A DNA stretch of 64,000 bases from Pectobacterium sp013449375. Lineage in GTDB: Bacteria; Pseudomonadota; Gammaproteobacteria; Enterobacterales; Enterobacteriaceae. The DNA lies in NCBI RefSeq assembly GCF_048593165.1, contig NZ_CP184271.1, one strand, 5' to 3'. The notes beneath the pieces were generated by a model. The model did not search any database. It was not told the origin of the DNA and saw only the letters and a list, made by a program, of their open reading frames with translations. Shown here piece after piece: positions 45,896 to 54,236 of the stretch. Each line of letters begins with the position of its first letter. Within the stretch, counting starts at the first letter, position 1. Both the position numbers and the translations under genes were made by a program.

Positions 45896-47500
45896 TCATT
45901 GGGGGGATATCGGTATAAATAGAGAAAATACGCTGCCATTCGGCTGATTGGCCGAGACTTCGATAATTCCCTGCGCCTGGTTGACGTAGCTCGCCACCAG
46001 ATGCAGCCCCAGCCCGTGATCGCCCTGCGTTTTGCTGGTCACCCCCATTTCAAACAGGCTATCGGCAATCGCCGGGTCGATACCCGTTCCCTGATCGGCG
46101 ACTTCAATGACCAGTTCTTGTTCGCTGTCATAGATATACACCTCGACAGGATAATGTGGTGCAGTAGTGGCTAATGTGGCTTCCATCGCGTTATCCAGCA
46201 AATTACCAATGATGGACATGAGCTCCGTCTCGCTCAGCGCGGAGGGAATATGGGTGAGCTGGCAGCGTGGATCGAAAACAATTTCGATGCCTTTTTCCCG
46301 AGCCGTCGCGTATTTACCCAGCAGTAGCCCACAGAGCGCAGGTGAACAGAAGCGGCGGGACACAAAATCCAGCACCACCTGCGCGCTTTCCGACTGCGCT
46401 TCAATATATTTGATCGCTTCGTCATAGCGTTTCAGATGTAGCAGCCCAGCCAGCGTCGCCGTCCAGTTCAGTTGCTCATGGCGCAGAATGCGCAGGCTGT
46501 TCGCGTAACGCTTCACCTGACTGAGTTGCATGCTAAGCGTATGGATATCGTTTTTGCTGCGGAAACTAATGACCCAGCCCTGAAGCTCGTCTTCCAGCAT
46601 AATTCGTACCCGGCTGGCAATCACGGTGGCGTGATTAAAGCGACAGATCTCATCGTGGGTATCGCTGTTCCACATGGACTCGCCGGAGAAAAAAGGAACC
46701 GGTTTAATCACGGTATCAATCGGCTTGCCGCGCAACAGATAAGAGGGGGCATTCAACCCGAGAATCTCTTTGGCGGCATGGTTAATGGCCGCGATCCTGT
46801 GCTGTTTATCGATGGCGATAACCCCTTCGTAGATCGATTCGAGTAGGGCTTTCTGCTGCCTGACCAGCATACGAATCTCAAGGGGTTCGAGGCCAAACAT
46901 CTGCTTTTTCAGATTCCGTGAGAACCACCAAGAAAAGATAAACAATGCGACAAACAGCGCTAGAATCGCCAGCAGAATATGCGCCAGCTTACTGAACGTC
47001 AGGTTGTCGATGTGCGTTTTCAGATAACCAACAGAGACAATACCGATAACCTGACCATCAAAGACGATTGGCGCTTTGCTGCGTAGTGAGACGCCTATGC
47101 TGCCGTGGCGCACGGTAATCACGCTTTTTCCCGCTAATACGTCGAAATTATCACCACCGACCATCTGCGTGCCGACGAGCTTGTCGCTTTCCGCATATTC
47201 AGAATGAAACAGATGACGTGCCTGATTATCGCCGATCACGATATAGCTGGCATCGCTACGCTGTTTTAATTGCTGAGCGAGACTGTATATCTGTTTGATA
47301 TCTCTATTTTTTACCGATTCAACCAGCGTCGGGATGATGGCAATCTCTCTGGCCTGCACCTGCGCGCGCGCACCCAGTTCGGAATACAGTTGCTTATCGA
47401 TATCGTGATAATAATAAATGCCTGTCATCAGAAGTAACACAGAGAAGAAGACGATCAAATAGATAAATAATTTGATATGAAAGGAAAGTCTCAATCTCAT
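45896..47500 (-). CDS. dpiB: Citrate sensor histidine kinase DpiB/CitA
   Basis: DpiB senses periplasmic citrate and phosphorylates DpiA. The order in the 534-residue protein is membrane helix 1 (about 10-30), periplasmic PAS-like sensor (about 35-165), membrane helix 2 (about 172-193), cytosolic PAS (about 215-320), and CitA/DcuS-type kinase with His341 in RILRHEQLNWTATLAGLLHL. It then has an N box in IIGNLLDNAMEATL and a G box in VADQGTGID. The sensor carries ITVRHGSIGVSLRSKAPI and HLFH, the positions of the citrate-binding Arg/His/Lys residues of Klebsiella CitA. It is divergent from the citS-type gene across a repeat-bearing spacer. Confidence 0.93.
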   Translation of the reverse strand: MRLRLSFHIKLFIYLIVFFSVLLLMTGIYYYHDIDKQLYSELGARAQVQAREIAIIPTLVESVKNRDIKQIYSLAQQLKQRSDASYIVIGDNQARHLFHSEYAESDKLVGTQMVGGDNFDVLAGKSVITVRHGSIGVSLRSKAPIVFDGQVIGIVSVGYLKTHIDNLTFSKLAHILLAILALFVALFIFSWWFSRNLKKQMFGLEPLEIRMLVRQQKALLESIYEGVIAIDKQHRIAAINHAAKEILGLNAPSYLLRGKPIDTVIKPVPFFSGESMWNSDTHDEICRFNHATVIASRVRIMLEDELQGWVISFRSKNDIHTLSMQLSQVKRYANSLRILRHEQLNWTATLAGLLHLKRYDEAIKYIEAQSESAQVVLDFVSRRFCSPALCGLLLGKYATAREKGIEIVFDPRCQLTHIPSALSETELMSIIGNLLDNAMEATLATTAPHYPVEVYIYDSEQELVIEVADQGTGIDPAIADSLFEMGVTSKTQGDHGLGLHLVASYVNQAQGIIEVSANQPNGSVFSLFIPISPQ

Positions 47501-47919
47501 GATGTGTGGTTGCCTGACGGTAAACGGGAAATAGCTGCTGAATTTATCACGAATGGTAATAAGAATGGACTGAGAGGAAAAAACTTGTGAGCAATAACAC
47601 GTTTAAATAGATTGTTACCACTATGGCGGTAAGAATGAATAGATAAAATTAAACGACTCTTTTTTCTTTAGTAAACAACTTAATTACTTTTTATCAACAT
47701 AATCACTTTTAGGAAATAAAAACCATAAACACCATAGAAACCATAAAATTTATTGCGGGCGTAAAATCACCTAACTGACTGCGTAATAAACGATTTTTTA
47801 ATAAAAACCATAGAAACCATAAACGCCTTTAAAACTCATTTTTTAATTTGAAGAGAATCACATAATAATATGTTCCCGCCCCCTATGATGCGCGGACAAA
47901 ATAAAACGGGGAGTGAGTT
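47501..47919. other. dpiB-citS divergent regulatory region
   Basis: This 419-bp A/T-rich spacer controls both dpiBA and the citrate operon. It contains two clusters of ACCATAGAAACCATAAA-like repeats (listed separately). A possible -10 hexamer TATGAT at 47884-47889, 31 bp before the citS-type ATG, has no good -35, as expected for an activator-dependent promoter. GGGGAG precedes the ATG. Confidence 0.6.
47719..47825. repeat. Direct repeats ACCATAGAAACCATAAA, candidate DpiA operator
   Basis: A first cluster (47719-47748) reads AAACCATAAAC then ACCATAGAAACCATAAAA. A second (47803-47825) reads AAAAACCATAGAAACCATAA. The shared 17-mer ACCATAGAAACCATAAA starts at 47731 and again at 47807, 76 bp apart, and each holds ACCATA units in phase at 8-bp steps. 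They lie between the divergent dpiB and citS-type genes. Binding by DpiA is inferred from position. Confidence 0.75.
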
Positions 47920-49290
47920 ATGAGTACGACTGATGATTCATATATTGTGGTAAATAATGAGACGGCTGGGAAGGTCTCATTAAAGGAAAAATGGTGGCAC
48001 ATTCTGGATACCTATAAAGTAGGTATTATTCCTGTGCCACTCTTTTTGCTGGCGGGGGTATTAATCGGCATCGACTGTCTGAATGGCAAGTTGCCGAGCG
48101 ACATCGTCGTGATGGTGGCGACACTGGCTTTCTTCGGGTTTGCCTGTGGTGAATTTGGCAAGCGTCTGCCCATTATCGGCAAGATGGGGGCAGCGGCAAT
48201 CTGTGCGACCTTCATTCCTTCGGCGATGGTGCATTATGGCCTGCTGCCGGATGTTGTCGTTGAATCCACGACCAAGTTCTATAAAAGTACCAATATCCTG
48301 TATCTCTACATTTGCTGCATCATTGTCGGCAGCATCATGAGTATGAATCGGCAGACGCTAATTCAGGGCTTCCTGCGTATTTTCTTCCCTATGCTGTGCG
48401 GTGAAGTTGCCGGGATGTTGGTGGGTATGGGCGTAGGTATTGCACTGGGTCTGGATCCGTTCCAAATCTTCTTCTTCCTGATTCTGCCGATTATGGCGGG
48501 TGGGGTAGGTGAAGGCGCCATTCCGCTGTCTATCGGCTATGCCACGATTCTGCATATGGATCAGGGTGTTGCTCTGGGACGCGTCTTGCCAATCGTAATG
48601 CTGGGTAGCCTGACCGCCATTATCATTGCCGGTGTGCTGAATCAGTTGGGTAAACGCTATCCACACCTGACTGGCGAAGGTGAACTGATGCCAAATAAAG
48701 GCAACAATCTGGGCAACAGTGAAAGCAGTGCCCCTGCTTCTGCCTTTAGCGGTAAAGCTGATGTGACGACCATTGCTTCCGGCGCGCTGCTGGCCATCCT
48801 GCTGTATATGATCGGTATGCTTGGCCACAAAGTGATTGGCCTGCCTGCACCGGTTGGCATGCTGTTCGCTGCGGTGCTGGTGAAGCTGGCTCACGGCGTT
48901 TCACCGAAAATGTTGGAAGGGTCTCAGGTAGTTTATAAGTTCTTCCAGACCTCTGTAACGTATCCGATTCTGTTTGCTGTTGGCGTGGCGATTACGCCGT
49001 GGCAGGAACTGGTGAACGCTTTTACGATTCAAAACCTGCTGGTGATTATTTCTACCGTGGTAACGCTGGTCGCGACAGGCTTCTTTGTGGGTAGAAAAAT
49101 CGGTATGCACCCGATTGATGTTGCCATTATCTCCTGCTGCCAGAGCGGACAGGGCGGTACCGGTGACGTCGCGATTCTGACGGCAGGTAACCGTATGGTG
49201 CTGATGCCTTTCGCGCAGATTGCCACACGTATCGGCGGCGCGATTAACGTTTCGGTTTCACTGCTGGTGCTCGCCAACTTTTTAGTCTGA
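47920..49290 (+). CDS. 2-Hydroxycarboxylate transporter family citrate carrier (CitS-type)
   Basis: This 456-residue inner-membrane carrier belongs to the 2HCT family, which includes Klebsiella CitS (Na+/citrate) and the lactic-acid-bacterial CitP/MalP/CimH carriers. About 11 hydrophobic helices are visible. The two reentrant-loop GGxG motifs are LPIMAGGVGEGAIPLS in the first half and CCQSGQGGTGDVAILTAGNR in the second, with the substrate-binding Arg region FAQIATRIGGA near the C-terminus. It is the first gene of the citrate operon and is divergent from dpiB. The exact cargo (citrate, malate) and coupling ion cannot be told from sequence; context favours citrate. Confidence 0.92.
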   Translation: MSTTDDSYIVVNNETAGKVSLKEKWWHILDTYKVGIIPVPLFLLAGVLIGIDCLNGKLPSDIVVMVATLAFFGFACGEFGKRLPIIGKMGAAAICATFIPSAMVHYGLLPDVVVESTTKFYKSTNILYLYICCIIVGSIMSMNRQTLIQGFLRIFFPMLCGEVAGMLVGMGVGIALGLDPFQIFFFLILPIMAGGVGEGAIPLSIGYATILHMDQGVALGRVLPIVMLGSLTAIIIAGVLNQLGKRYPHLTGEGELMPNKGNNLGNSESSAPASAFSGKADVTTIASGALLAILLYMIGMLGHKVIGLPAPVGMLFAAVLVKLAHGVSPKMLEGSQVVYKFFQTSVTYPILFAVGVAITPWQELVNAFTIQNLLVIISTVVTLVATGFFVGRKIGMHPIDVAIISCCQSGQGGTGDVAILTAGNRMVLMPFAQIATRIGGAINVSVSLLVLANFLV

Positions 49291-49404
49291 TGTCATGCAG
49301 AAAATAAAAGATACCGAGCCAGAAAATAGTGTTTTGAAGAAATAAGTGAGTTAACGAAATAAAAACCGCCAATACGCGTGGGTTTATTTTGCACAGGAAA
49401 TATT

Positions 49405-50289
49405 ATGAAACTTGCAAGCTATCGTTATAACGGTAAAGACAGTTACGGCATTTATACGCCAACGGGATTAATCGATCTCGGCAGTAAAATTGGTCACCGT
49501 TACCCCGATTTGAAAGCGTTACTGGCGCAGAATGCATTACAGGTTGCGCATGAATTCAGTATGAGCACGCCCGATATTGCAGTCGCGGATGTTACGTTCT
49601 TACCGGTTATTACTGCGCCAGGGAAAATTTTGTGTGTGGGAATGAATTATGCCGCTAAACGTCAGGAATTTAATGAACTGAATCCTGCGCCAACGTTATT
49701 TGTGCGCTTCGCGGATTCACAAACCGGACACGCGACACCTGTCATCAAACCGCATTATTCCAGTGAGTTCGATTATGAAGGCGAACTGGCGGTCATTATC
49801 GGTAAAGGTGGACAGAATATTGCTCAGGATGTCGCCCTTTCTCATGTCGCGGGCTACAGCTGCTACATGGACGGCTCGGCGCGTGACTGGCAGCACAGCT
49901 GGTTTACCGCAGGCAAGAACTGGCAGAAAACCGGTGCGTTTGGTCCTTATCTGACCACCACAGATGAAATTCCCGATCCGCATGTGCTGGCGATCCGCAC
50001 GTATCTGAATGGCCGCATGGTGCAGGACGACAACACCAGCAGCATGATCCACAAAGTGGCTGAATTGATTGAATACATCAGCACCTTTACTGAACTGAGC
50101 CCAGGCGATGTGATCATCACCGGTTCACCGGGTGGTGTGGGGAAAAAACGCAATCCACCGCTATTTATGAACGCGGGTGACTGCATTGAAGTGGAAATCG
50201 AGAACATTGGCCATTTACGCAACACGATAGTGGATGCGGCGGTGCCGTTGAAATCGGTTCCGAACGCAGCGGAAGCCGTCGCGCACTGA
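49405..50289 (+). CDS. Fumarylacetoacetate hydrolase (FAH)-family enzyme in the citrate operon
   Basis: This is a cytosolic 294-residue FAH-superfamily enzyme. The fold is marked by LCVGMNYAAKRQEFNE, the metal-binding carboxylates Glu125 and Glu127 (DYEGELAV) and Asp156 (YMDGSARDWQ), Lys171 (AGKNW), IPDPHVLAIRTYLNG, and ELSPGDVIITGSPGGVG. The family includes beta-diketone hydrolases, isomerases and the oxaloacetate decarboxylase FAHD1. The usual catalytic His-x-x-Glu is KRQE here, so His is replaced by Lys85. It lies between the carrier gene and citC, in the same direction, and no oadGAB genes are near. Oxaloacetate tautomerisation or decarboxylation is therefore a plausible but unproven role. 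AGGAAA sets the start at 49405. Confidence 0.88.
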   Translation: MKLASYRYNGKDSYGIYTPTGLIDLGSKIGHRYPDLKALLAQNALQVAHEFSMSTPDIAVADVTFLPVITAPGKILCVGMNYAAKRQEFNELNPAPTLFVRFADSQTGHATPVIKPHYSSEFDYEGELAVIIGKGGQNIAQDVALSHVAGYSCYMDGSARDWQHSWFTAGKNWQKTGAFGPYLTTTDEIPDPHVLAIRTYLNGRMVQDDNTSSMIHKVAELIEYISTFTELSPGDVIITGSPGGVGKKRNPPLFMNAGDCIEVEIENIGHLRNTIVDAAVPLKSVPNAAEAVAH

Positions 50290-50307
50290 GTGCGAGTGTA
50301 AGTACCT

Positions 50308-50333
50308 GGCTGTCGGCGTTAAAACCGACAGCC
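50308..50333 (+). other. Intercistronic hairpin between the FAH gene and citC
   Basis: A perfect 9-bp stem (GGCTGTCGG / CCGACAGCC) with an 8-nt loop lies in the 88-bp gap. No T tract follows, so it is more likely an mRNA-processing or stability element than a terminator. Confidence 0.6.
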
Positions 50334-50377
50334 TGCAATGACCGCCCTAAATAATTCGAGTTGCAGGAAGAACCGTG

Positions 50378-51442
50378 ATGTATGCCAATGATTCTGTCTT
50401 TTTTGACACGCTGGATGTGCGCCTTCGGGAGCAGGAGAGGAACGCGGTACGCCAATTCCTTGCACATTGCCAGCTCGGCATGGATGACGATATTGACATC
50501 GTGGTGGTGGGCAAACTAGGCGGGCGGCTGATTGCCTGTGCAGGGCTGGCTTCCAACACGATTAAGTGCGTGGCGGTTGACCCTGAATTCAGACACCTCA
50601 ACTTGGGCGTACAAGTGGTGAATGAAGTGATGCAGCAGGCGGCGCAACGCGGGCATTTCCACCTGTTTCTCTATACCCGACCGGAGAATGTCGACATCTT
50701 TCGCGGATGTGGCTTCTACCCGCTGGTGTGCTATCAGGACAGCGCGGTACTGATGGAAAACACGCCGATTGGTATTCAGCAGTATTGCCAGTCTTTGGCG
50801 GCCTTTGCGTACCCTGAACCGCTTGCGATGCGGACGGATAGAAAGATCGGCGCGATTGTGATGAACGCGAATCCTTTCACGCTGGGTCACCGCTATCTGG
50901 CCGAGCATGCAGCACAATCGTGTGACTGGCTGCACGTCTTCGTGGTGCGTGAAGACGTGTCTTTTTTCCCGTTCAGCGAGCGTCTGGAGATGGTACAGCG
51001 CGGCGTGGAGCACATTCACAATGTGACGGTACATGCCGGCTCACACTACATGATCTCTAAGGCGACCTTTCCCGGTTATTTCCTGAAGGAAGAGAGACTC
51101 ATCACTCGTGCTCATGCGGCGCTGGATTTACTCATTTTCAGGAAATATATCGCGCCGGCGCTCGGTATTACCCAGCGCTTCGTCGGCACCGAACCCTTTT
51201 GCCCGGTGACGTATCAGTACAACCAGGACATGCACTACTGGCTGGAGAAAGACCAGACGGTGTCTTCCCCAGCGCTAAACGTGGTTGAAATTGAACGTAA
51301 GCGGCAAACCTCAGGACTGGCTATTTCCGCTTCGGAAGTCAGGAAATTACTCAAGCTTCGACAGTACAGCCGTATTCAGAGCATCGTGCCAGCCTCAACC
51401 TTTGCGCATTTACAGCGCTATTACGAGCCTGAATACGCGTAA
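50378..51442 (+). CDS. citC: [Citrate (pro-3S)-lyase] ligase (acetate:SH-citrate lyase ligase)
   Basis: CitC acetylates the thiol of the prosthetic group on CitD with ATP and acetate, switching citrate lyase on. The 354-residue protein has an N-terminal GNAT-like domain (about 20-130, with VAVDPEFRHLNLGVQVVNEV). A C-terminal nucleotidyltransferase domain carries the HxGH-like motif NANPFTLGHRYLAEHAA and the ISxS-like ISASEVRKLL. A GTG one codon upstream (50375) is in frame, but AGGAAG is better spaced for the ATG at 50378. It begins the canonical citCDEFXG order. Confidence 0.96.
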   Translation: MYANDSVFFDTLDVRLREQERNAVRQFLAHCQLGMDDDIDIVVVGKLGGRLIACAGLASNTIKCVAVDPEFRHLNLGVQVVNEVMQQAAQRGHFHLFLYTRPENVDIFRGCGFYPLVCYQDSAVLMENTPIGIQQYCQSLAAFAYPEPLAMRTDRKIGAIVMNANPFTLGHRYLAEHAAQSCDWLHVFVVREDVSFFPFSERLEMVQRGVEHIHNVTVHAGSHYMISKATFPGYFLKEERLITRAHAALDLLIFRKYIAPALGITQRFVGTEPFCPVTYQYNQDMHYWLEKDQTVSSPALNVVEIERKRQTSGLAISASEVRKLLKLRQYSRIQSIVPASTFAHLQRYYEPEYA

Positions 51443-51465
51443 TTAAAATTAATCAGGATAAGTCT

Positions 51466-51756
51466 ATGAAGATTGTTAAGGAGTCCCTTGCTGGCACCTT
51501 TGAATCCAGCGATTTGCTGGTCAAAGTGGCACCGGCCGACGGGAAACTCACCGTGGTCATTAACAGCGAAGTCATGAAACAGTTCGGTCACCAAATCAAA
51601 CAGGTCGTGAATGACACGCTGAAAGAACTGGGCGTACAGGAAGGGACGATCATTGTGGATGACAAAGGCGCGCTGGATTGTGTCATCCGTGCTCGTGTGC
51701 AAAGCGCGGTACTGCGCGCGACAGACGGACAGCAGATTGAATGGGAGAAATTGTAA
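51466..51756 (+). CDS. citD: Citrate lyase acyl carrier protein (gamma chain)
   Basis: CitD is the small acyl-carrier subunit of citrate lyase. The 96-residue protein carries Ser14 in SLAGTFESSDLLV, the known attachment site of the phosphoribosyl-dephospho-CoA group installed by CitX and CitG. Length matches the family. Its TAA stop shares one base with the citE ATG (TAATG), which couples translation of the subunits. It starts 23 bp after citC. Confidence 0.98.
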   Translation: MKIVKESLAGTFESSDLLVKVAPADGKLTVVINSEVMKQFGHQIKQVVNDTLKELGVQEGTIIVDDKGALDCVIRARVQSAVLRATDGQQIEWEKL

Positions 51757-52631
51757 TGAATAAGCTTCGCCGCAGTATGTTGTTCCTCCCTGGCGCGAAC
51801 GCCGCCATGCTGTCCAATGCGTTTATCTATAAACCTGACTCCATTATGTTCGATCTGGAAGATGCCGTTTCCCTGCGCGAGAAAGACACCGCACGCCTGT
51901 TGGTTTTCCATGCGCTCCAACACCCGATGTACCGCGACATTGAAACCGTCGTGCGTATCAACCAGCTCAGTACGCCGTTTGGCCTGCTGGATCTTGAAGC
52001 GGCTGTGCGCGGCGGTGCGGATGTGATTCGACTGCCGAAAACGGATTCCACTGACGATGTGGATGAACTGGAACGTCATCTGGTTCGTATCGAAAAAGCC
52101 TGCGGCCGTGAAGTCGGTTCCACGCGCATTATGGCTGCGATCGAGTCTGCGGTCGGTGTCATTAACGCGGTTGCGATTGCACGTTCTTCCGAACGCATGA
52201 TCGGAATTGCGCTGGCGGCGTTTGATTACGTGATGGATATGCAAACGGAACGTGGTGATGGTACGGAGCTGTTTTATGCCCGCTGCGCGGTATTACACGC
52301 GGCCCGCGCTGCTGGTATCGACGCCTTCGATGTGGTCTATCCCAATGTTAATGACGATGCCGGCTTCCTGAAAGAAGTCGATCTGATCCGCAAACTGGGC
52401 TTCAACGGTAAATCCCTGATTAACCCGCGCCAGATTGAGCTGCTACACAACGCTTATGCTCCCACGCAAGACGAAGTGGACTATTCCCATCTGGTGATCA
52501 AAGCCGCCGAAGAGGGCGAACGTGCCGGTCTGGGCGTTATTTCCCTGAACGGAAAAATGATCGACGGGCCGATTATCGACCATGCCAGAAGGGTGCTGGA
52601 ACGTGCTCAGGCTTCCGGCGTTCGCAAATAG
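51756..52631 (+). CDS. citE: Citrate lyase beta chain (citryl-ACP lyase)
   Basis: CitE cleaves citryl-ACP into acetyl-ACP and oxaloacetate. It is a TIM-barrel HpcH/HpaI-family protein of 291 residues. Motifs are MLFLPGANAAMLSNAFIYKP, the metal-binding MFDLEDAVSLREKD, TVVRINQLSTPF, and the second acidic site in IMAAIESAVGVINAV. The ATG at 51756 overlaps the citD stop by one base; the in-frame ATG at 51741 would lie inside citD. It is followed after 53 bp by citF. Confidence 0.98.
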   Translation: MNKLRRSMLFLPGANAAMLSNAFIYKPDSIMFDLEDAVSLREKDTARLLVFHALQHPMYRDIETVVRINQLSTPFGLLDLEAAVRGGADVIRLPKTDSTDDVDELERHLVRIEKACGREVGSTRIMAAIESAVGVINAVAIARSSERMIGIALAAFDYVMDMQTERGDGTELFYARCAVLHAARAAGIDAFDVVYPNVNDDAGFLKEVDLIRKLGFNGKSLINPRQIELLHNAYAPTQDEVDYSHLVIKAAEEGERAGLGVISLNGKMIDGPIIDHARRVLERAQASGVRK

Positions 52632-52684
52632 CCGTTGCGCGATTACACCGCAACGGCCGCTCTCAGGAATTACAGGATTAGACA

Positions 52685-54214
52685 ATGAGTCATTTTATTG
52701 AAGCACTGCAAAAGCAGTACCCGGAAAAACGTCATCTGCAACCCTTCGTCAACGCCAATCAGAATACGCCGTGGCTGAATGACGTCGCCCAAAAGCATGA
52801 GCGCAAACTGTGTGCCGATCTGGAAGAGGCGGTTCGTCACAGCGGCCTGAAAGATGGGATGACGATCTCTTTCCATCACCATTTCCGCGAAGGCGATAAA
52901 GTCATTAATCGGGTGGTTGATACGCTGGCTCGTATGGGCTTTCGCGATCTAACGCTAGCCTCCAGCTCGCTGATGAGCTGTAACGCGGCGCTGATCGAGC
53001 ACATCAAAGCAGGCGTGATCAGCCGGATTTATACCTCTGGGATGCGCGGTAAGCTGGCTGATGCTATTTCTCACGGACTCATGAAAGAGCCAGTACAGAT
53101 CCATTCTCACGGTGGTCGTGTGCATTTGCTGCAAAGCGGTGAGCTGAATATTGATGTTGCCTTTCTGGGGGTGCCGTGCAGTGATGAATTTGGTAACGCC
53201 AACGGCACTGTTGGGAAATCCAGCTGCGGCTCGCTGGGCTATGCGATGGTTGACGCACAGTTCGCCCGTAAAGTGGTATTGCTGACCGAAAGTCTGGTGC
53301 CGTTCCCCAATATGCCAGCCAGCATCGTGCAAGATCAGGTCGACTATATCGTTCAGGTGGATGAAGTTGGCGACCCCGCAAAAATCAGCGTGGGTGCAGC
53401 GCGCGTCACCAGCAACCCGCGTGAACTATTGATTGCCCGTTCTGCGGCAGACGTCATTGAACATGCCGGCTATTTCAAAAACGGTTTTTCTATTCAGACC
53501 GGTTCTGGTGCAGCCTCGACAGCCTGTATACGTTTCCTTGAAGACAGGATGCGGCAACAAAATATTGTGGCACGCTTTGCCCTCGGCGGGATCACCGGCG
53601 GCATTGTTGATTTACACGAAAAAGGGCTGATCGAAAAACTGATCGATACCCAGTGTTTCGATGCTAATGCGGCAGCGTCGCTGGCGAAGAACCCAAATCA
53701 CGTAGAGATTTCCACTAACGTTTACGCCAATCCAAGTTCTAAAGCGGCCTGCTGCGATCAACTGGATATGGTGATTCTCAGCGCGCTGGAAATTGACACC
53801 GATTTTAATGTCAACGTGATCACCGGCTCTGACGGTGTGATGCGCGGCGCGTCCGGTGGACACTGTGACGTCGCGACGGCCGCAAACCTGACCATTGTCG
53901 TTGCGCCGCTGATTCGTAGCCGTATCCCGACCGTGGTACGTCAGGTGACGACGCGCGTTACGCCGGGAGAAAGTATTGACGTACTGGTGACCGATCACGG
54001 GATTGCCGTCAACCCGGCGCGCCCTGACGTTGCTGAACGCCTGAAACAAGCGGGGCTGGCGGTGATGACGATTGAGGCGCTTTACCAGCGTGCGATTGCC
54101 TTGGTTGGCGAACCTCGTGCTATTGAGTTTCACGATCGCATCGTTGGTGTGATTCGCTATCGAGATGGCAGCGTGATTGACGTCGTTCGTCAGGTGAAAG
54201 AAGCTGACGAATAA
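52685..54214 (+). CDS. citF: Citrate lyase alpha chain (acetyl-ACP:citrate ACP-transferase)
   Basis: CitF exchanges the acetyl group on CitD for citrate, forming citryl-ACP and acetate. The 509-residue protein matches the family length. Visible features are KDGMTISFHHHFREGDKVIN near 58-77, the glycine-rich ALGGITGGIVDLHEKGL and GVMRGASGGHCDVATAANLT, typical of the CoA-transferase-like fold. The ATG follows CAGGATTAGACA. It lies between citE and citX. Confidence 0.98.
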   Translation: MSHFIEALQKQYPEKRHLQPFVNANQNTPWLNDVAQKHERKLCADLEEAVRHSGLKDGMTISFHHHFREGDKVINRVVDTLARMGFRDLTLASSSLMSCNAALIEHIKAGVISRIYTSGMRGKLADAISHGLMKEPVQIHSHGGRVHLLQSGELNIDVAFLGVPCSDEFGNANGTVGKSSCGSLGYAMVDAQFARKVVLLTESLVPFPNMPASIVQDQVDYIVQVDEVGDPAKISVGAARVTSNPRELLIARSAADVIEHAGYFKNGFSIQTGSGAASTACIRFLEDRMRQQNIVARFALGGITGGIVDLHEKGLIEKLIDTQCFDANAAASLAKNPNHVEISTNVYANPSSKAACCDQLDMVILSALEIDTDFNVNVITGSDGVMRGASGGHCDVATAANLTIVVAPLIRSRIPTVVRQVTTRVTPGESIDVLVTDHGIAVNPARPDVAERLKQAGLAVMTIEALYQRAIALVGEPRAIEFHDRIVGVIRYRDGSVIDVVRQVKEADE

Positions 54215-54236
54215 GTGTGAACGCATGAGGGAATCG

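Noticed and set aside
47719..47825. ACCATAGAAACCATAAA repeats as a CRISPR array
   Set aside because: The repeats are short, only two full copies with unequal internal units, have no uniform spacers, and no cas genes are near.
51588..52244. 218-codon open frame antisense to citD and citE
   Set aside because: Shadow of the coding strand across two conserved genes, with a low-complexity His/Arg/Asn-rich translation.
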